Assembly: GCF_011762025.1 (NCBI RefSeq)
Contig: NZ_JAASQR010000001.1
Coordinates: 248,001 to 312,000, forward strand
Direction: 5' to 3'
From: Sphingobium vermicomposti
Lineage (GTDB): Bacteria; Pseudomonadota; Alphaproteobacteria; Sphingomonadales; Sphingomonadaceae
DNA length: 64,000 bases
Made by a program: the position numbers and the translations under genes. Shown here piece by piece: positions 8,382-17,800 of this stretch. A model generated the notes under the pieces. It did no database searches and was not told where the DNA came from. It was given only the letters and a program-made list of their open reading frames with translations. Every line of letters begins with the position of its first letter. Within the stretch, counting starts at the first letter, position 1.

Positions 8382-9386
8382 ATGCGCGATACCGCCGTCC
8401 TCCGTCACTATCTCGCGCCGCTCCTGCCGCTCCTGGAGCCGGATGATGTCACGGAGCTGGTGGTCAATCGACCGGGGGAAGCGGGAATCGAGGATCGCCA
8501 AGGGTGGCGCTGGCAGCAGATGCCGGAGCTGGACAGCGACTGGCTGGGGACGCTCGCCGTTGCTGCGGCGAGCTTCACGCACCAGGACATCGATGGACAG
8601 TCCCCGATCTGTTCGACGGTCCTGCCAGGTGGAGAGCGCTGCCAGATCGTCATACCGTCGGTCACCCCAAGCGGTTGTCCTTCCTTTACGATCCGCAAGC
8701 CATCGACTGTGACCCTGCCGATCGATCAACTGGCTGGGGCTGGGCTGTTTCGCGCGACGCGCGCCAGCGCCAAGGGTCTCACCGATGTCGATGCGCGGTT
8801 AGTCGCGCTGCGCGACGCCGGCGACTGGCCGGAATTCTTCAAGGTCGCCGTTCCTGCCCGCAAGAACATTCTGGTCAGTGGCGCCACGGGTTCGGGAAAG
8901 ACGACCCTCGCGAAAGCCCTCATCCAGCTTATCCCTCCGGAGGAGCGGTTGCTCACCATCGAGGACACCCGAGAACTCGTCGTGCCTCATCGCAATGTCG
9001 TCCATATGGTCTATTCGAGCGAAGGGCAGGGCTTGGCCAAGGTTGGCGCCAAGCAGCTGCTCGAGAGCGCGCTGCGCATGCGGCCCGACCGCATCCTGCT
9101 GCAGGAGCTGCGTGATGGCACGGCCTTCTTCTATCTGAGGAACGTCAATTCCGGGCATCCCGGATCGATCACGACTGTCCACGCCGGTTCACCCGCCGGC
9201 GCGTTTGAACAGCTAACGCTGCTTGTCAAGGAATCGGAAGGCGGACGCGATCTCGCCCGCGACGATATTCGCGGGCTCCTTCGCATGCTTGTCGACGTCG
9301 TTGTGCAGACACGCCGTCACAGCGGGCGGTTTGAGGTCGAAGAGATCTATTTCGAGCCGAGGATGGGCGATGCTGGCGCAGCGTAA
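8382..9386 (+). CDS. virB11: VirB11 hexameric ATPase
   Basis: This 334-residue protein belongs to the VirB11/PulE traffic ATPases. A Walker A motif (GATGSGKTT) lies near residue 167-175, followed by LLTIEDTREL and a His box, TTVHAGSPAGAFEQL. The N-terminal domain contains DDVTELVVNRPGE, as in other VirB11 proteins. It works with VirB4 and VirD4 to switch between pilus assembly and substrate transfer. The 3' end overlaps the virD4 start by 17 bases. Confidence 0.95.
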   Translation: MRDTAVLRHYLAPLLPLLEPDDVTELVVNRPGEAGIEDRQGWRWQQMPELDSDWLGTLAVAAASFTHQDIDGQSPICSTVLPGGERCQIVIPSVTPSGCPSFTIRKPSTVTLPIDQLAGAGLFRATRASAKGLTDVDARLVALRDAGDWPEFFKVAVPARKNILVSGATGSGKTTLAKALIQLIPPEERLLTIEDTRELVVPHRNVVHMVYSSEGQGLAKVGAKQLLESALRMRPDRILLQELRDGTAFFYLRNVNSGHPGSITTVHAGSPAGAFEQLTLLVKESEGGRDLARDDIRGLLRMLVDVVVQTRRHSGRFEVEEIYFEPRMGDAGAA

Positions 9387-11331
9387 TCCGTGGGCGATCG
9401 GCTTATGCGCGATCGGCGCGATCCTGCTTTGGGCGGTCATCACCCTGTTCGTTGCCCTGTTCGGGCTCGGGCAGATTGGACCGAATATCGATCTGGGCAC
9501 TCTGCCGGCCTGGCTCTGGTATTATCGCGGCGATCCGCTGCTCGCTGACTGGATCAGGCGGGGCGCGATGGCCGGCGCAGCCGTAGTCGCGCTTCTTGTC
9601 CTCACGATCCTGCGGCAAGGCCCAGCCTTGCATGGCAGGGCGCGGTTTGCGCGCGAGGGCGAAATCCGACGCGAGGGGCTGCGCGCGCCATCTGGCATTG
9701 TCGTTGGACGCAAAGCAGGACGTTTCCTCATTTTCGGCGGGAACGAGCATGTCCTGCTCGAAGCGCCTACGCGCGCGGGCAAGGGTGTAGGTGTTGTCAT
9801 CCCCAATCTGCTGACCTGGCCGGATTCAGTCGTCGTGCTTGATGTGAAGCGGGAGAATTGGAGTATCAGCGCCGGTTATCGCCAACGTGCCGGCCAATCC
9901 GTTTACCTCTTCGATCCGTTGGACCCAGATGGCCGGACGGCACGGTACAATCCCCTGGGCCATATCCGGCGAGCCGATGACACCGAAGTCGTCAACGAGC
10001 TTCAGAAAATCGCGGTCATGCTCTTCCCTGCGCCGGAACGATCGGACCCGTTCTGGGCCGAGGCGGCGCGGGCGGCCTTCATCGGCGTCGGTGCGCTCGT
10101 TGCTGCCAATCCTGGCATGCCCTTCACGATTGGCGAGATCTATCGACGGCTCACCACGGGGGATCCCAAGAGCGATCTTCCCAAGGCCCTGGAAGAGGCG
10201 AGGGGGGCGGGACAGCGCCTAAGTCAGGCATGCGTCTCGGCAATCCAGGATTTCGCCTCGGCTTCGGACAATACCTTTTCGGGGATCAAGCAGACGATCA
10301 CGACGCGGCTCAATCTCTGGCTCAACCCTGTGGTCGATGCCGCGACCTCACAGAGCGATTTCGATCTGCGCGAAGTCCGGTCGCGGCGCATGTCGATCTA
10401 TCTCGGGGTCTCGCCCGACAATATCGACCGGATCGCGCCAATTTACAGTCTTTTCCTGCAACAGCTGGTGGATCTCAACACGCGCGATTTGCCCGATGCT
10501 GCCAGCAATGTCCCAGTCCTGATCCTGCTCGATGAATTCGCAAGGCTCGGGAAGGCCTCGGTCATCGCGGGCGGTTTTTCCTATGTCGCGGGATATGGCT
10601 TGCGTCTGCTACCGGTAATCCAGAGCCGGGCGCAGCTGCGGGCCATTTACGGTCCCGATGTTACCGACGAAATTATCGCCAATTGCGGCCTTGAGGTGGT
10701 TTTTACGCCCAAGGAACTGAAGGTCGCGAACGAACTTTCCGAGCGGCTCGGCTTCTTCACCATGAATGTGAAATCGCGCAGCCGAACGATCCATGGGCTG
10801 CTGGCCAATCGCAGCATATCGGAATCCGATCAGCGCCGTGCGCTGCTGCTGCCCCAGGAGCTGATGCAAATGCCCAAGACCGAGCTCTTGTTGCTGCGCG
10901 GCGGCATCGCGCCGGTTCGTGGCAGGAAGATCGCCTTTTACCGAATGCCGCGCTTCACAAGGCGCGTTTTGTCGCCGCCTATTCTGCCGTCGCGGCCTAT
11001 CTCCGCTGCGCAGTCTCCAACTGTTCTGCCGACAGACAAGCATCAGGTGGTGTCCCCTAGCAATGACGCGGAGGGACCAACGGCGAAGAGCACGGGCGGG
11101 GCCTTGCTGGAGGAGACCAAGATGCGGGAAATGACCGACGGTGAACGGACGCGCGCGGCCGAGATTACCGATGACATGCTGGTCCTAGGCGACCTGACCG
11201 ACCTGCCGCCGCCCGGCGATGAAGCAGCGGCCATCGCTTTCGTGTCGGCGATGATCGAGCGGGCGCTGGTGCAGCCGGCAGAGCCGTCATCTTCACCCCT
11301 CATCCAGGAAAGAGCAGATCATGGCCGATGA
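9370..11331 (+). CDS. virD4: VirD4/TraG type IV coupling protein
   Basis: This 653-residue ATPase brings the relaxosome to the secretion channel. Two N-terminal membrane segments (about residues 11-34 and 58-77) precede a nucleotide-binding domain with Walker A (PTRAGKGVG, near residue 132-140) and Walker B (LILLDEFARLG, near residue 380-390). FWAEAARAAF and YGPDVTDEIIANC are other T4CP signatures. The ATG at 9370 is chosen because the longer frame would run deep into virB11. A C-terminal tail of roughly 110 residues beyond the conserved domain is acidic and low-complexity and may receive substrate. The stop overlaps the next ATG by 11 bases. Confidence 0.95.
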   Translation: MLAQRNPWAIGLCAIGAILLWAVITLFVALFGLGQIGPNIDLGTLPAWLWYYRGDPLLADWIRRGAMAGAAVVALLVLTILRQGPALHGRARFAREGEIRREGLRAPSGIVVGRKAGRFLIFGGNEHVLLEAPTRAGKGVGVVIPNLLTWPDSVVVLDVKRENWSISAGYRQRAGQSVYLFDPLDPDGRTARYNPLGHIRRADDTEVVNELQKIAVMLFPAPERSDPFWAEAARAAFIGVGALVAANPGMPFTIGEIYRRLTTGDPKSDLPKALEEARGAGQRLSQACVSAIQDFASASDNTFSGIKQTITTRLNLWLNPVVDAATSQSDFDLREVRSRRMSIYLGVSPDNIDRIAPIYSLFLQQLVDLNTRDLPDAASNVPVLILLDEFARLGKASVIAGGFSYVAGYGLRLLPVIQSRAQLRAIYGPDVTDEIIANCGLEVVFTPKELKVANELSERLGFFTMNVKSRSRTIHGLLANRSISESDQRRALLLPQELMQMPKTELLLLRGGIAPVRGRKIAFYRMPRFTRRVLSPPILPSRPISAAQSPTVLPTDKHQVVSPSNDAEGPTAKSTGGALLEETKMREMTDGERTRAAEITDDMLVLGDLTDLPPPGDEAAAIAFVSAMIERALVQPAEPSSSPLIQERADHGR

Positions 11332-12184
11332 AAAACCTGTGGCGCCACGTAGTGCGAGCAAGCGTAGCAATACAATCGGGCAGGTCACGGGAGCCAGGCC
11401 GAGGACTGCGGCGCAACCGTCGCCCGAAGCAACCAAGAAGGTGAAGTCGATTGATCCGTCCGTCCTCCAAGCGGCGTCGCCCGGTGACATTCCCGATGCC
11501 TTGCGAAAGCGCTATTTCTCCACGACGAGCAAATGGTCGGGCGAGCCCGCATATTTCACGACGGCACAGGCAAAGGAACCGGCGTTCCGCGACCAGGGCA
11601 GACGGCTCATCACCTCCAGCGAGAGCGACGAGGTTGTGCGCGATCTCGTTGCCATCGCTCGCCATCGCGGGTGGTCGCACGTCCATGTTACCGGCAGTGA
11701 GACGTTCCGAAGGGCGGCTTGGCTCGAAGCCAGTCGCCAAGGTTTGGAAGTGCGGGGATATCGGCCGAGCGAACGGGATTTGCAGGAGCTGGACCGAGTC
11801 CGGCGCGATGCTAGTCGCAACAGCATTGCCCCTGCCGTCACGGCGCCGGCGTCGCGCGAACCTAGGCGGGATCGACGCCAGCCCGATGAGGCGTCTAGAC
11901 AAACACCGTCCGAACAAAGCCGGGAGAAGAATGCGCGGGCGGCCCAGAGCCAGCTTCGCGTGATCGAGACAGTGGTGCGCGCGGCATTATTCGACAATCC
12001 CGATGCCGTTGCCAGGGTGATGAAGGTGGCAAATGATAAGGTGCAAACGCATTTGCAGGCGGGCCGGCAGTTTCAGGCAGCAAAGGTGCGGGACACCTCG
12101 GTCCGGGCCGTTGAGCCGTCAGGCCGGAACCGGCGGGAACCCGGCAAGGAACGAGCGCCGCTGCAACGATCTCGAGGCCGTTGA
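11321..12184 (+). CDS. LPD7-domain protein, relaxase-associated type
   Basis: This 287-residue protein begins with an ATG overlapping the virD4 stop. Residues about 60-165 resemble the large polyvalent protein-associated domain 7 (LPD7), which usually forms the C-terminal part of TraI/relaxase proteins: the marks are FRDQGRRLITSSESDEVVRDLVAIA, RGWSHVHVTGSETFRRAAWLEAS and GYRPSERD. The rest is charged and low-complexity. Here the domain stands alone behind the coupling protein, 22 kb from the relaxase, which suggests a separate relaxosome or T4CP adaptor. The function of LPD7 itself is not established. Confidence 0.75.
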   Translation: MADEKPVAPRSASKRSNTIGQVTGARPRTAAQPSPEATKKVKSIDPSVLQAASPGDIPDALRKRYFSTTSKWSGEPAYFTTAQAKEPAFRDQGRRLITSSESDEVVRDLVAIARHRGWSHVHVTGSETFRRAAWLEASRQGLEVRGYRPSERDLQELDRVRRDASRNSIAPAVTAPASREPRRDRRQPDEASRQTPSEQSREKNARAAQSQLRVIETVVRAALFDNPDAVARVMKVANDKVQTHLQAGRQFQAAKVRDTSVRAVEPSGRNRREPGKERAPLQRSRGR

Positions 12185-12229
12185 TCGAGAGGGATTGAGC
12201 CTGACCAGCAAGGCTTTACCATATCGGTC

Positions 12230-12922
12230 ATGGCCTATCGCTATCCGCCCGGCAGCCCGCTGCACCATGAGAATTTGAAGGCCAAGCAGCGCGAGCTGCG
12301 TGGCGATTTTCCGGAGCCGCTGACGCTCAGGGTGCATCGCGCGCTGTCGTGGCTGCGCCGTGCCGAGGCCGAGCAGACCGATGAGGATGTGCGCTTCATC
12401 CTGCTCTGGATCGGCTTCAACGCTGCCTATGCCGGCGATGTCGAAGCTTCGCGCGCTTTAAGCGCCGCTGAGGGCGAGCGGGGCTTATTCCAGACCTTCT
12501 TCACGACGCTGGTGAGCTTTGATGGCAAACATCGCATCTACGATATGGTCTGGCAGCGCTTCCCTCAGGAAATCCGGGTGCTGCTCGCAAACCGCTATGT
12601 CTTCCATCCCTTTTGGCAGCATCACAATGGTGCGCCCGGCTATGCCGACTGGGCTGACAGGCTCGAGCGGTCGCGGATAGCTATAGGCGCCGCACTGCGC
12701 GATCATGACACGGCGAAGATACTCTCGATCCTGTTCGACCGGCTTTATGTACTGCGCAACCAACTGGTGCATGGTGGCTCGACATGGAACAGCGATGTCA
12801 ATCGCGCCCAGGTTAGGGATGGCGCCGCGCTGCTCGGCTGCTTGCTGCCGATCTTCATCGATCTCATGATGGACAATGCCGGGCATGAATGGCCAATGCC
12901 GAACTACCCGGTGGTGGAATAG
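12230..12922 (+). CDS. HEPN-domain protein, candidate RNase toxin
   Basis: This 230-residue, mostly helical protein ends its core with RNQLVH (Arg176 to His181), the RxxxxH motif of HEPN ribonucleases, followed by GGSTWNSDVNRAQVRDGAALL. The first half (DVRFILLWIGFNAAY) matches the long-helix part of ApeA-like HEPN proteins. HEPN proteins are frequent toxins in abortive-infection and toxin-antitoxin systems. The gene is 46 bases after the LPD7 gene and only 3 bases before the DUF3883 gene, so the two are probably cotranscribed. No classical MNT nucleotidyltransferase antitoxin is next to it. RNase activity is inference from the motif. Confidence 0.65.
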   Translation: MAYRYPPGSPLHHENLKAKQRELRGDFPEPLTLRVHRALSWLRRAEAEQTDEDVRFILLWIGFNAAYAGDVEASRALSAAEGERGLFQTFFTTLVSFDGKHRIYDMVWQRFPQEIRVLLANRYVFHPFWQHHNGAPGYADWADRLERSRIAIGAALRDHDTAKILSILFDRLYVLRNQLVHGGSTWNSDVNRAQVRDGAALLGCLLPIFIDLMMDNAGHEWPMPNYPVVE

Positions 12923-12925
12923 GGC

Positions 12926-13759
12926 GTGGCGGAAATCTGGTCCGATCAGGAAATTGATCACATCGTCGCCGACTATTTCGCCATGCTCACCGACGAGCTG
13001 ACCGGCCAGCCCATCAACAAGGCGGCTCGGAACCGCGCCCTCCAAGCGGTGATCGACCGCAGCAAAGGCTCGATCGAGTTCAAGCATCAGAATATCAGCG
13101 CAGTCTTGCTCGGCCTCGGCCAGCCCTGGATCGAGGGCTACAAGCCGGCCGCCAATTTCCAAAATGCACTGGTCGATGGCGTCCTGCGGTGGTTGGAGGC
13201 GCGGCCCGAATGGCTGGCTCCCGACAGGCTCTCACGAGCTGCCCTGAACGTACCGGAAGCGCAAGGATCACTGCGGATCGGGCCGCCGCCCACGGTGCGC
13301 AACGAACCGTCGCCGATCGATCCAGCGTTCATGGCCGCGATCGGCCGCAAATATGATGTCGCCGAGCGCGACGCGCGCAACCGGGCGCTTGGCAAGGCGG
13401 GTGAAGAATGTGTGCTGCATCACCAGCGCCGTCATTTATCTGCCGCGGGCCGCGACGATCTCGCGGACAAAGTCCGCTGGACATCTGTGCAGGATGGCGA
13501 TGGTTTTGGCTTCGATATCCGGAGCTTCGAAACGGACGGGCGCGAGAAGCTGATCGAGGTCAAGACCACCAACGGATGGGAGCGCACGCCTTTTCATATC
13601 TCTCGCAATGAGCTGGCCGTCGCCGATATGAGGCGCGAGGAATGGTGTCTCATGCGGCTGTGGAATTTCGCCCGTGCGCCAAGCGCCTTCACGCTGCGCT
13701 CGCCCTTGAGCGATCACGCGCAATTGACGGCGACCAGCTTCCTCGCCGAGCTTCACTGA
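12926..13759 (+). CDS. DUF3883-domain protein, PD-(D/E)xK nuclease-like
   Basis: This 277-residue protein starts at a GTG 3 bases after the HEPN gene. The N-terminal 95 residues (YFAMLTDELTGQPINKAARN, EFKHQNISAVLLGLG) form a domain often seen in restriction-like proteins. The C-terminal half matches DUF3883: GKAGEE at 156-161, GDGFGFDIRSF with Asp197, and IEVKTT with Glu211 and Lys213. That E...D...ExK array is the active-site pattern of PD-(D/E)xK nucleases. DUF3883 proteins are common in defence islands. Whether it is the effector, or a partner of the HEPN protein, cannot be told from sequence. Confidence 0.7.
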   Translation: MAEIWSDQEIDHIVADYFAMLTDELTGQPINKAARNRALQAVIDRSKGSIEFKHQNISAVLLGLGQPWIEGYKPAANFQNALVDGVLRWLEARPEWLAPDRLSRAALNVPEAQGSLRIGPPPTVRNEPSPIDPAFMAAIGRKYDVAERDARNRALGKAGEECVLHHQRRHLSAAGRDDLADKVRWTSVQDGDGFGFDIRSFETDGREKLIEVKTTNGWERTPFHISRNELAVADMRREEWCLMRLWNFARAPSAFTLRSPLSDHAQLTATSFLAELH

Positions 13760-13795
13760 AAACGGCCGCCACCAAGGGCGATACAAATTGGTCAA

Positions 13796-14779
13796 TCAGG
13801 GCAGGGCCGGGAAGTCGGGACGCGCATGGCCTTCGACCAGCGCCCGCAGTCCTGCCGGTTCCAGCACCTCGACCTTGTCGCCCCATTGATAGAGGTGCCA
13901 GGCCATTTCGAGCCAGCCGGCGGCCTTGAACCGGACAATCAGGCTGCCATCGTCCCGATACTCGGCCGACTGGTTGGGGTGGAATTGGAACTCCGCCGCG
14001 CGCGACGCTACCTCGGGAAGAAACCGCCAGACGATCTCACCATATTGGGCGGGGTCCTGATAAGCGCCGAAGGCCTGCGCCGCATGATCGTTCAAGGAAA
14101 ACCCGGACTGGATGGGAAAACTCTCATCGAGACATTCGGCGCTGTGAATGCGATCGAGACGAAAATGGCGGAGATTTTCACCTCGATCCGCCTGGCGCGC
14201 CACGAGATAGCTGCGCAATCCCAGTAGGAGCCCATGCGGCTCGACCGTTCGGGTTTCCGCGTCGGTCTCGCCATAGACAATGCGCATCTTGAACGGTCCG
14301 CGCAGCGCCTCGATCAGAACGTCGGTGACCTCAGGCTTCATCGCGACCTTTGGACCTGGCCGCGCCACTTGGCCCAAAGCCGATAGCACCGCCTCCGCAT
14401 CGGCTTCGGAGCGCAGCGCATCTCGCGGGGAGAGGCACGTGATCAGGCTGTCTCTGAGATCTTCCAGGGCGCGGGCATTGCGGAGCCGGTTCTCATCGCG
14501 GGCCGCGCGGGCGGCGATTTCCAAAGCCTCGATGGTGTTTTCCTGGCGCGGTTGCAGTCGCTCGGGGATGGGACTTTGGATGCGCCAGCGCCGGCGGCGA
14601 TCGTCATCTTCTACGACAACGACATTCGCGAAATTATCCTCCAGCGCACTTGTCATGCGCTGCGCTGTGCGGTGCGAAATGCCGAATTCCTGAGAGATTT
14701 CCTCAAGACTGATTCCCAAACGCCGCGAGGCGGCGAGCTGGGCGAGGCGCAGAAGATCGTTGGCCTTGGCGAAAGTCAT
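13796..14779 (-). CDS. WYL-domain transcriptional regulator
   Basis: This 327-residue protein has an N-terminal winged helix-turn-helix (about residues 20-50, with SLEEISQEFGISHRTAQR) and a C-terminal WYL ligand-binding domain (about residues 160-235, with LLLGLRSYLVARQ and HFRLDRI). The eponymous motif reads SYL at 190-192 instead of WYL. WYL regulators such as BrxR and CapW control phage-defence operons and respond to nucleic acid or nucleotide signals. This gene diverges from the nuclease-helicase gene with a ~100-base gap that holds a short inverted repeat, so it is the likely repressor of that operon. Confidence 0.85.
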   Translation of the reverse strand: MTFAKANDLLRLAQLAASRRLGISLEEISQEFGISHRTAQRMTSALEDNFANVVVVEDDDRRRRWRIQSPIPERLQPRQENTIEALEIAARAARDENRLRNARALEDLRDSLITCLSPRDALRSEADAEAVLSALGQVARPGPKVAMKPEVTDVLIEALRGPFKMRIVYGETDAETRTVEPHGLLLGLRSYLVARQADRGENLRHFRLDRIHSAECLDESFPIQSGFSLNDHAAQAFGAYQDPAQYGEIVWRFLPEVASRAAEFQFHPNQSAEYRDDGSLIVRFKAAGWLEMAWHLYQWGDKVEVLEPAGLRALVEGHARPDFPALP

Positions 14780-14789
14780 TATACGTCCA

Positions 14790-14804
14790 TGTCAGAGATT
14801 GACA
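14790..14804. promoter_or_regulatory. Candidate operator between the WYL gene and the nuclease operon
   Basis: In the gap between the divergent WYL regulator and the nuclease-helicase gene there is a perfect inverted repeat TGTCA-N5-TGACA. Its right arm lies within TTGACA (14799-14804), which could be a -35 element for the rightward operon. A regulator bound here would block polymerase. The arms are short, so this is a modest prediction. Confidence 0.35.
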
Positions 14805-14883
14805 CCCTTGCATGCTAAGGAACAGGGTAGCGCCTGTCGAGGTGATTCCCTCGTGGGCGGCGTTGGGCAATCAAGGGGGCCAA

Positions 14884-17800
14884 GTGAGGACGATCGGGAA
14901 CACCATCCTGTTTTCAGCGACGGACCTGATGCGGTTCGTTGGCTGCGCGCATGCGACAGCGCTCGACCTTGCCTATATGCGCGGCGAGCCGCTCACCCCC
15001 CGGGAAGATACAGAGGATGCCGCGCTGCTTCAGAAACAGGGTGATGCCCATGAGGCCGCCCATTTGGCGACGCTGAAGGACGCAAGCAACGGGGTAGTGG
15101 AGATTGCGCGCGGCGACCTTGCGCAGAACGCGGACGAGACGCGAGCGGCCCTGGCACAAGGCTCGCAGATCATCTTTCAAGGGGCTTTTCTCGCCGAGCG
15201 CTGGGGGGGCTGGTCCGATTTTCTCGAGCGGGTCGAGCGACCATCGTTGCTGGGGCCATTCAGCTACGAAGTGACCGACACCAAGCTCAAGCGCAAAGCC
15301 CATCCCAAGCATGTGCTGCAGCTCGTGCTCTATTCCGACCTTTTGGCGGAGATCCAGGGCGTGATGCCGGTCCACGCACACGTGCAGCTAGGCGACGGGA
15401 CGCGCGCGACGCTGCGCTTGGCCGACTATGCCCACTATGCACGCGGTGCGCGGGCGAAGCTCGAGGCCTTTGTCGCTTCGCCCGGGCCGACGCGGCCGAT
15501 CCCTTGCGCGGATTGTTCGCTGTGTCGGTGGGCCGATCATTGCGACGCTATCCTCACCAGCCAGGACAGCCTGTTCCAGGTGGCCAATATCACCCGCGGC
15601 CAAGTGAAGAAGCTCGAGGCGTCGGGTATCGAAACCATGGCCGGGCTTGCTCGGCTTGACGGCCCGGTACGCGGCGTTGCGAGTGCGACGGCGGAGAAAC
15701 TTGTCGGCCAGGCAAGATTGCAGCACGCGCGCAAAACCGGCGAACCCGCCTTCGAGTTGCGTCCGGCACAGCCTGGCAAAGGCTTTGACCTGCTCCCTCG
15801 GCCGCAGGCGGGCGATCTCTTCTACGACATCGAGGGCGACCCCCATTATGAGGAAGGCCTTGAATATCTGCACGGCGTTTGGGCCGATGGTGGTTTCCAT
15901 GCCTTCTGGGCTCATGACCATGCTGCCGAAGCGCAAGCGCTCGAACGGCTGCTTGCCTTTTTTCGCGATCGCCTCACGGCTTATCCGGAGGCCCGCATCT
16001 ATCATTATGCGCCCTATGAGATCACCGCGCTGCGGCGTCTCACCACGCGCTATGGTATTGGCGAGGCCTTTCTCGACCGGCTCATGCGCGAACGCCGCTT
16101 TGTCGACCTCTACGCGGTCGTGCGCGGCGCGCTGATTGCTTCCGAACCGAGCTACTCCATCAAGGCGCTGGAGGCCTTTTATGGGTTGAAGCGCGAGGGC
16201 GAGGTCAAGACGGCGGGCGGGTCGGTCGTTGCTTATGAAAATTGGCGCGAGACGGGCGATCAACAAATCCTCGACGAAATCGAGAACTATAATCGAATAG
16301 ACTGCCAATCGACCGAGCTTCTGCGCGATTGGCTAGTGGGCATCCGGCCCGATGGTCCCTGGCCCGTGCTTGCACAAGACGCGGCCGAGCAGGAGGTGGT
16401 CGAGGATGAGGAAACGACGGCGCTGCGCGGTCGCTTGGCCGCATCCTCTCTGGCACCAGCGCGTCAGGAATTGCTGTTCAACCTCGGGCTGTTCCACAAG
16501 CGTGAAGCCAAGCCTGCTCAATGGACGGTTTTCGACAGCGCGGCGCGCGATGAGGAAGAGCTTGTCGACGATCTCGATGCCCTGGCGGGACTCGAGGCGA
16601 TATCCGGGATCGAACCCATCAAGCGCTCGGTGATGCGCACCTATCGTTTTCCCCCTCAGGAAACCAAATTGCGCGAAGGTGGCAAGGCTACTGTGCCCGG
16701 GATTGATGGGCCGCCGTCAACCGTTGCGATTGAGGCGCTGGATCGCGATGCGTGCACGATCACCTTGAAGGTCGGCGTGGCAAGGGCTGAACTCCTCACC
16801 GATCGGCTGACCCTGCATCCGGATTGGCCGCTCGATACCAAGGTGCTGGCCGCGGCGGTGCGCGACGTCATCGAGGATCAATGCGGGCCGCGGCGCTATC
16901 GTGCCGTCGATGATCTGCTGTCGGGCGCCGCCCCGCGCCTGAACGGCATAGCCGGCGACATTCTCGGCGGCGGAGAACCGGTGGCGGGCGCCATCGCCGC
17001 GGCGCAAGCCATGGACCAGACATTGCTTCCGATCCAGGGGCCGCCGGGAACGGGAAAGACGCACGTCACGGCCCGGGTGATCCTGGCGCTGGTCAGAGCG
17101 GGACATCGGGTCGCGGTCGCCTCGAACAGCCATGAAGCGATCCGCAATGTCCTGCTCGGCTGCCTGCGTGCTAGCGAGGAAGAAGGTAGCACCTTTACCG
17201 TGTCGTTTGCCCACAAGGTTTCCGGAGGCGATGATGGCTATGCCAGCGATTGTCCCGTTCACCGCGCCGCGGCCAATGATGACCTGATCCTCGCCCGCGC
17301 CAATGTGGTCGGCGGCACGGCCTTCTTCTTCGCGCGAGATGAGAATGTGCAGGGCTTCGATTGGTTGTTTGTCGATGAGGCGGGGCAAGTGGGCCTCGCC
17401 AACATGGTCGCCATGGGTCGTGCCGCGCGCAATATCGTGCTGGTCGGCGATCCGCGTCAGCTGCCTCAGGTCATCCAGGGCGCGCATCCTGCGCCTGCCA
17501 ATCTGTCATGCCTGGAATGGATGCTGGGAGAGCATGCCACCGTCCCTCCCGATCGGGGCATATTCCTTGCCCAGACCCGGCGGATGCATCCCGCGGTTTG
17601 TGATTTCATTTCAGACCAGGTCTATGAGGGGCGGCTAGCCAGCCATAGCGATACCGAGCGCCAGAGCGTTACCGGAACAGCTTGGCCCACGGCCGGCGCA
17701 TATTGGGTTTCGGTTGCTCATGATGGTAATGCCCAGATCGCCGCTGAGGAAGTTGCGGCGATCGGCGCGGCAATCGAGAATCTCCTGCAAGGGAGCTGGA

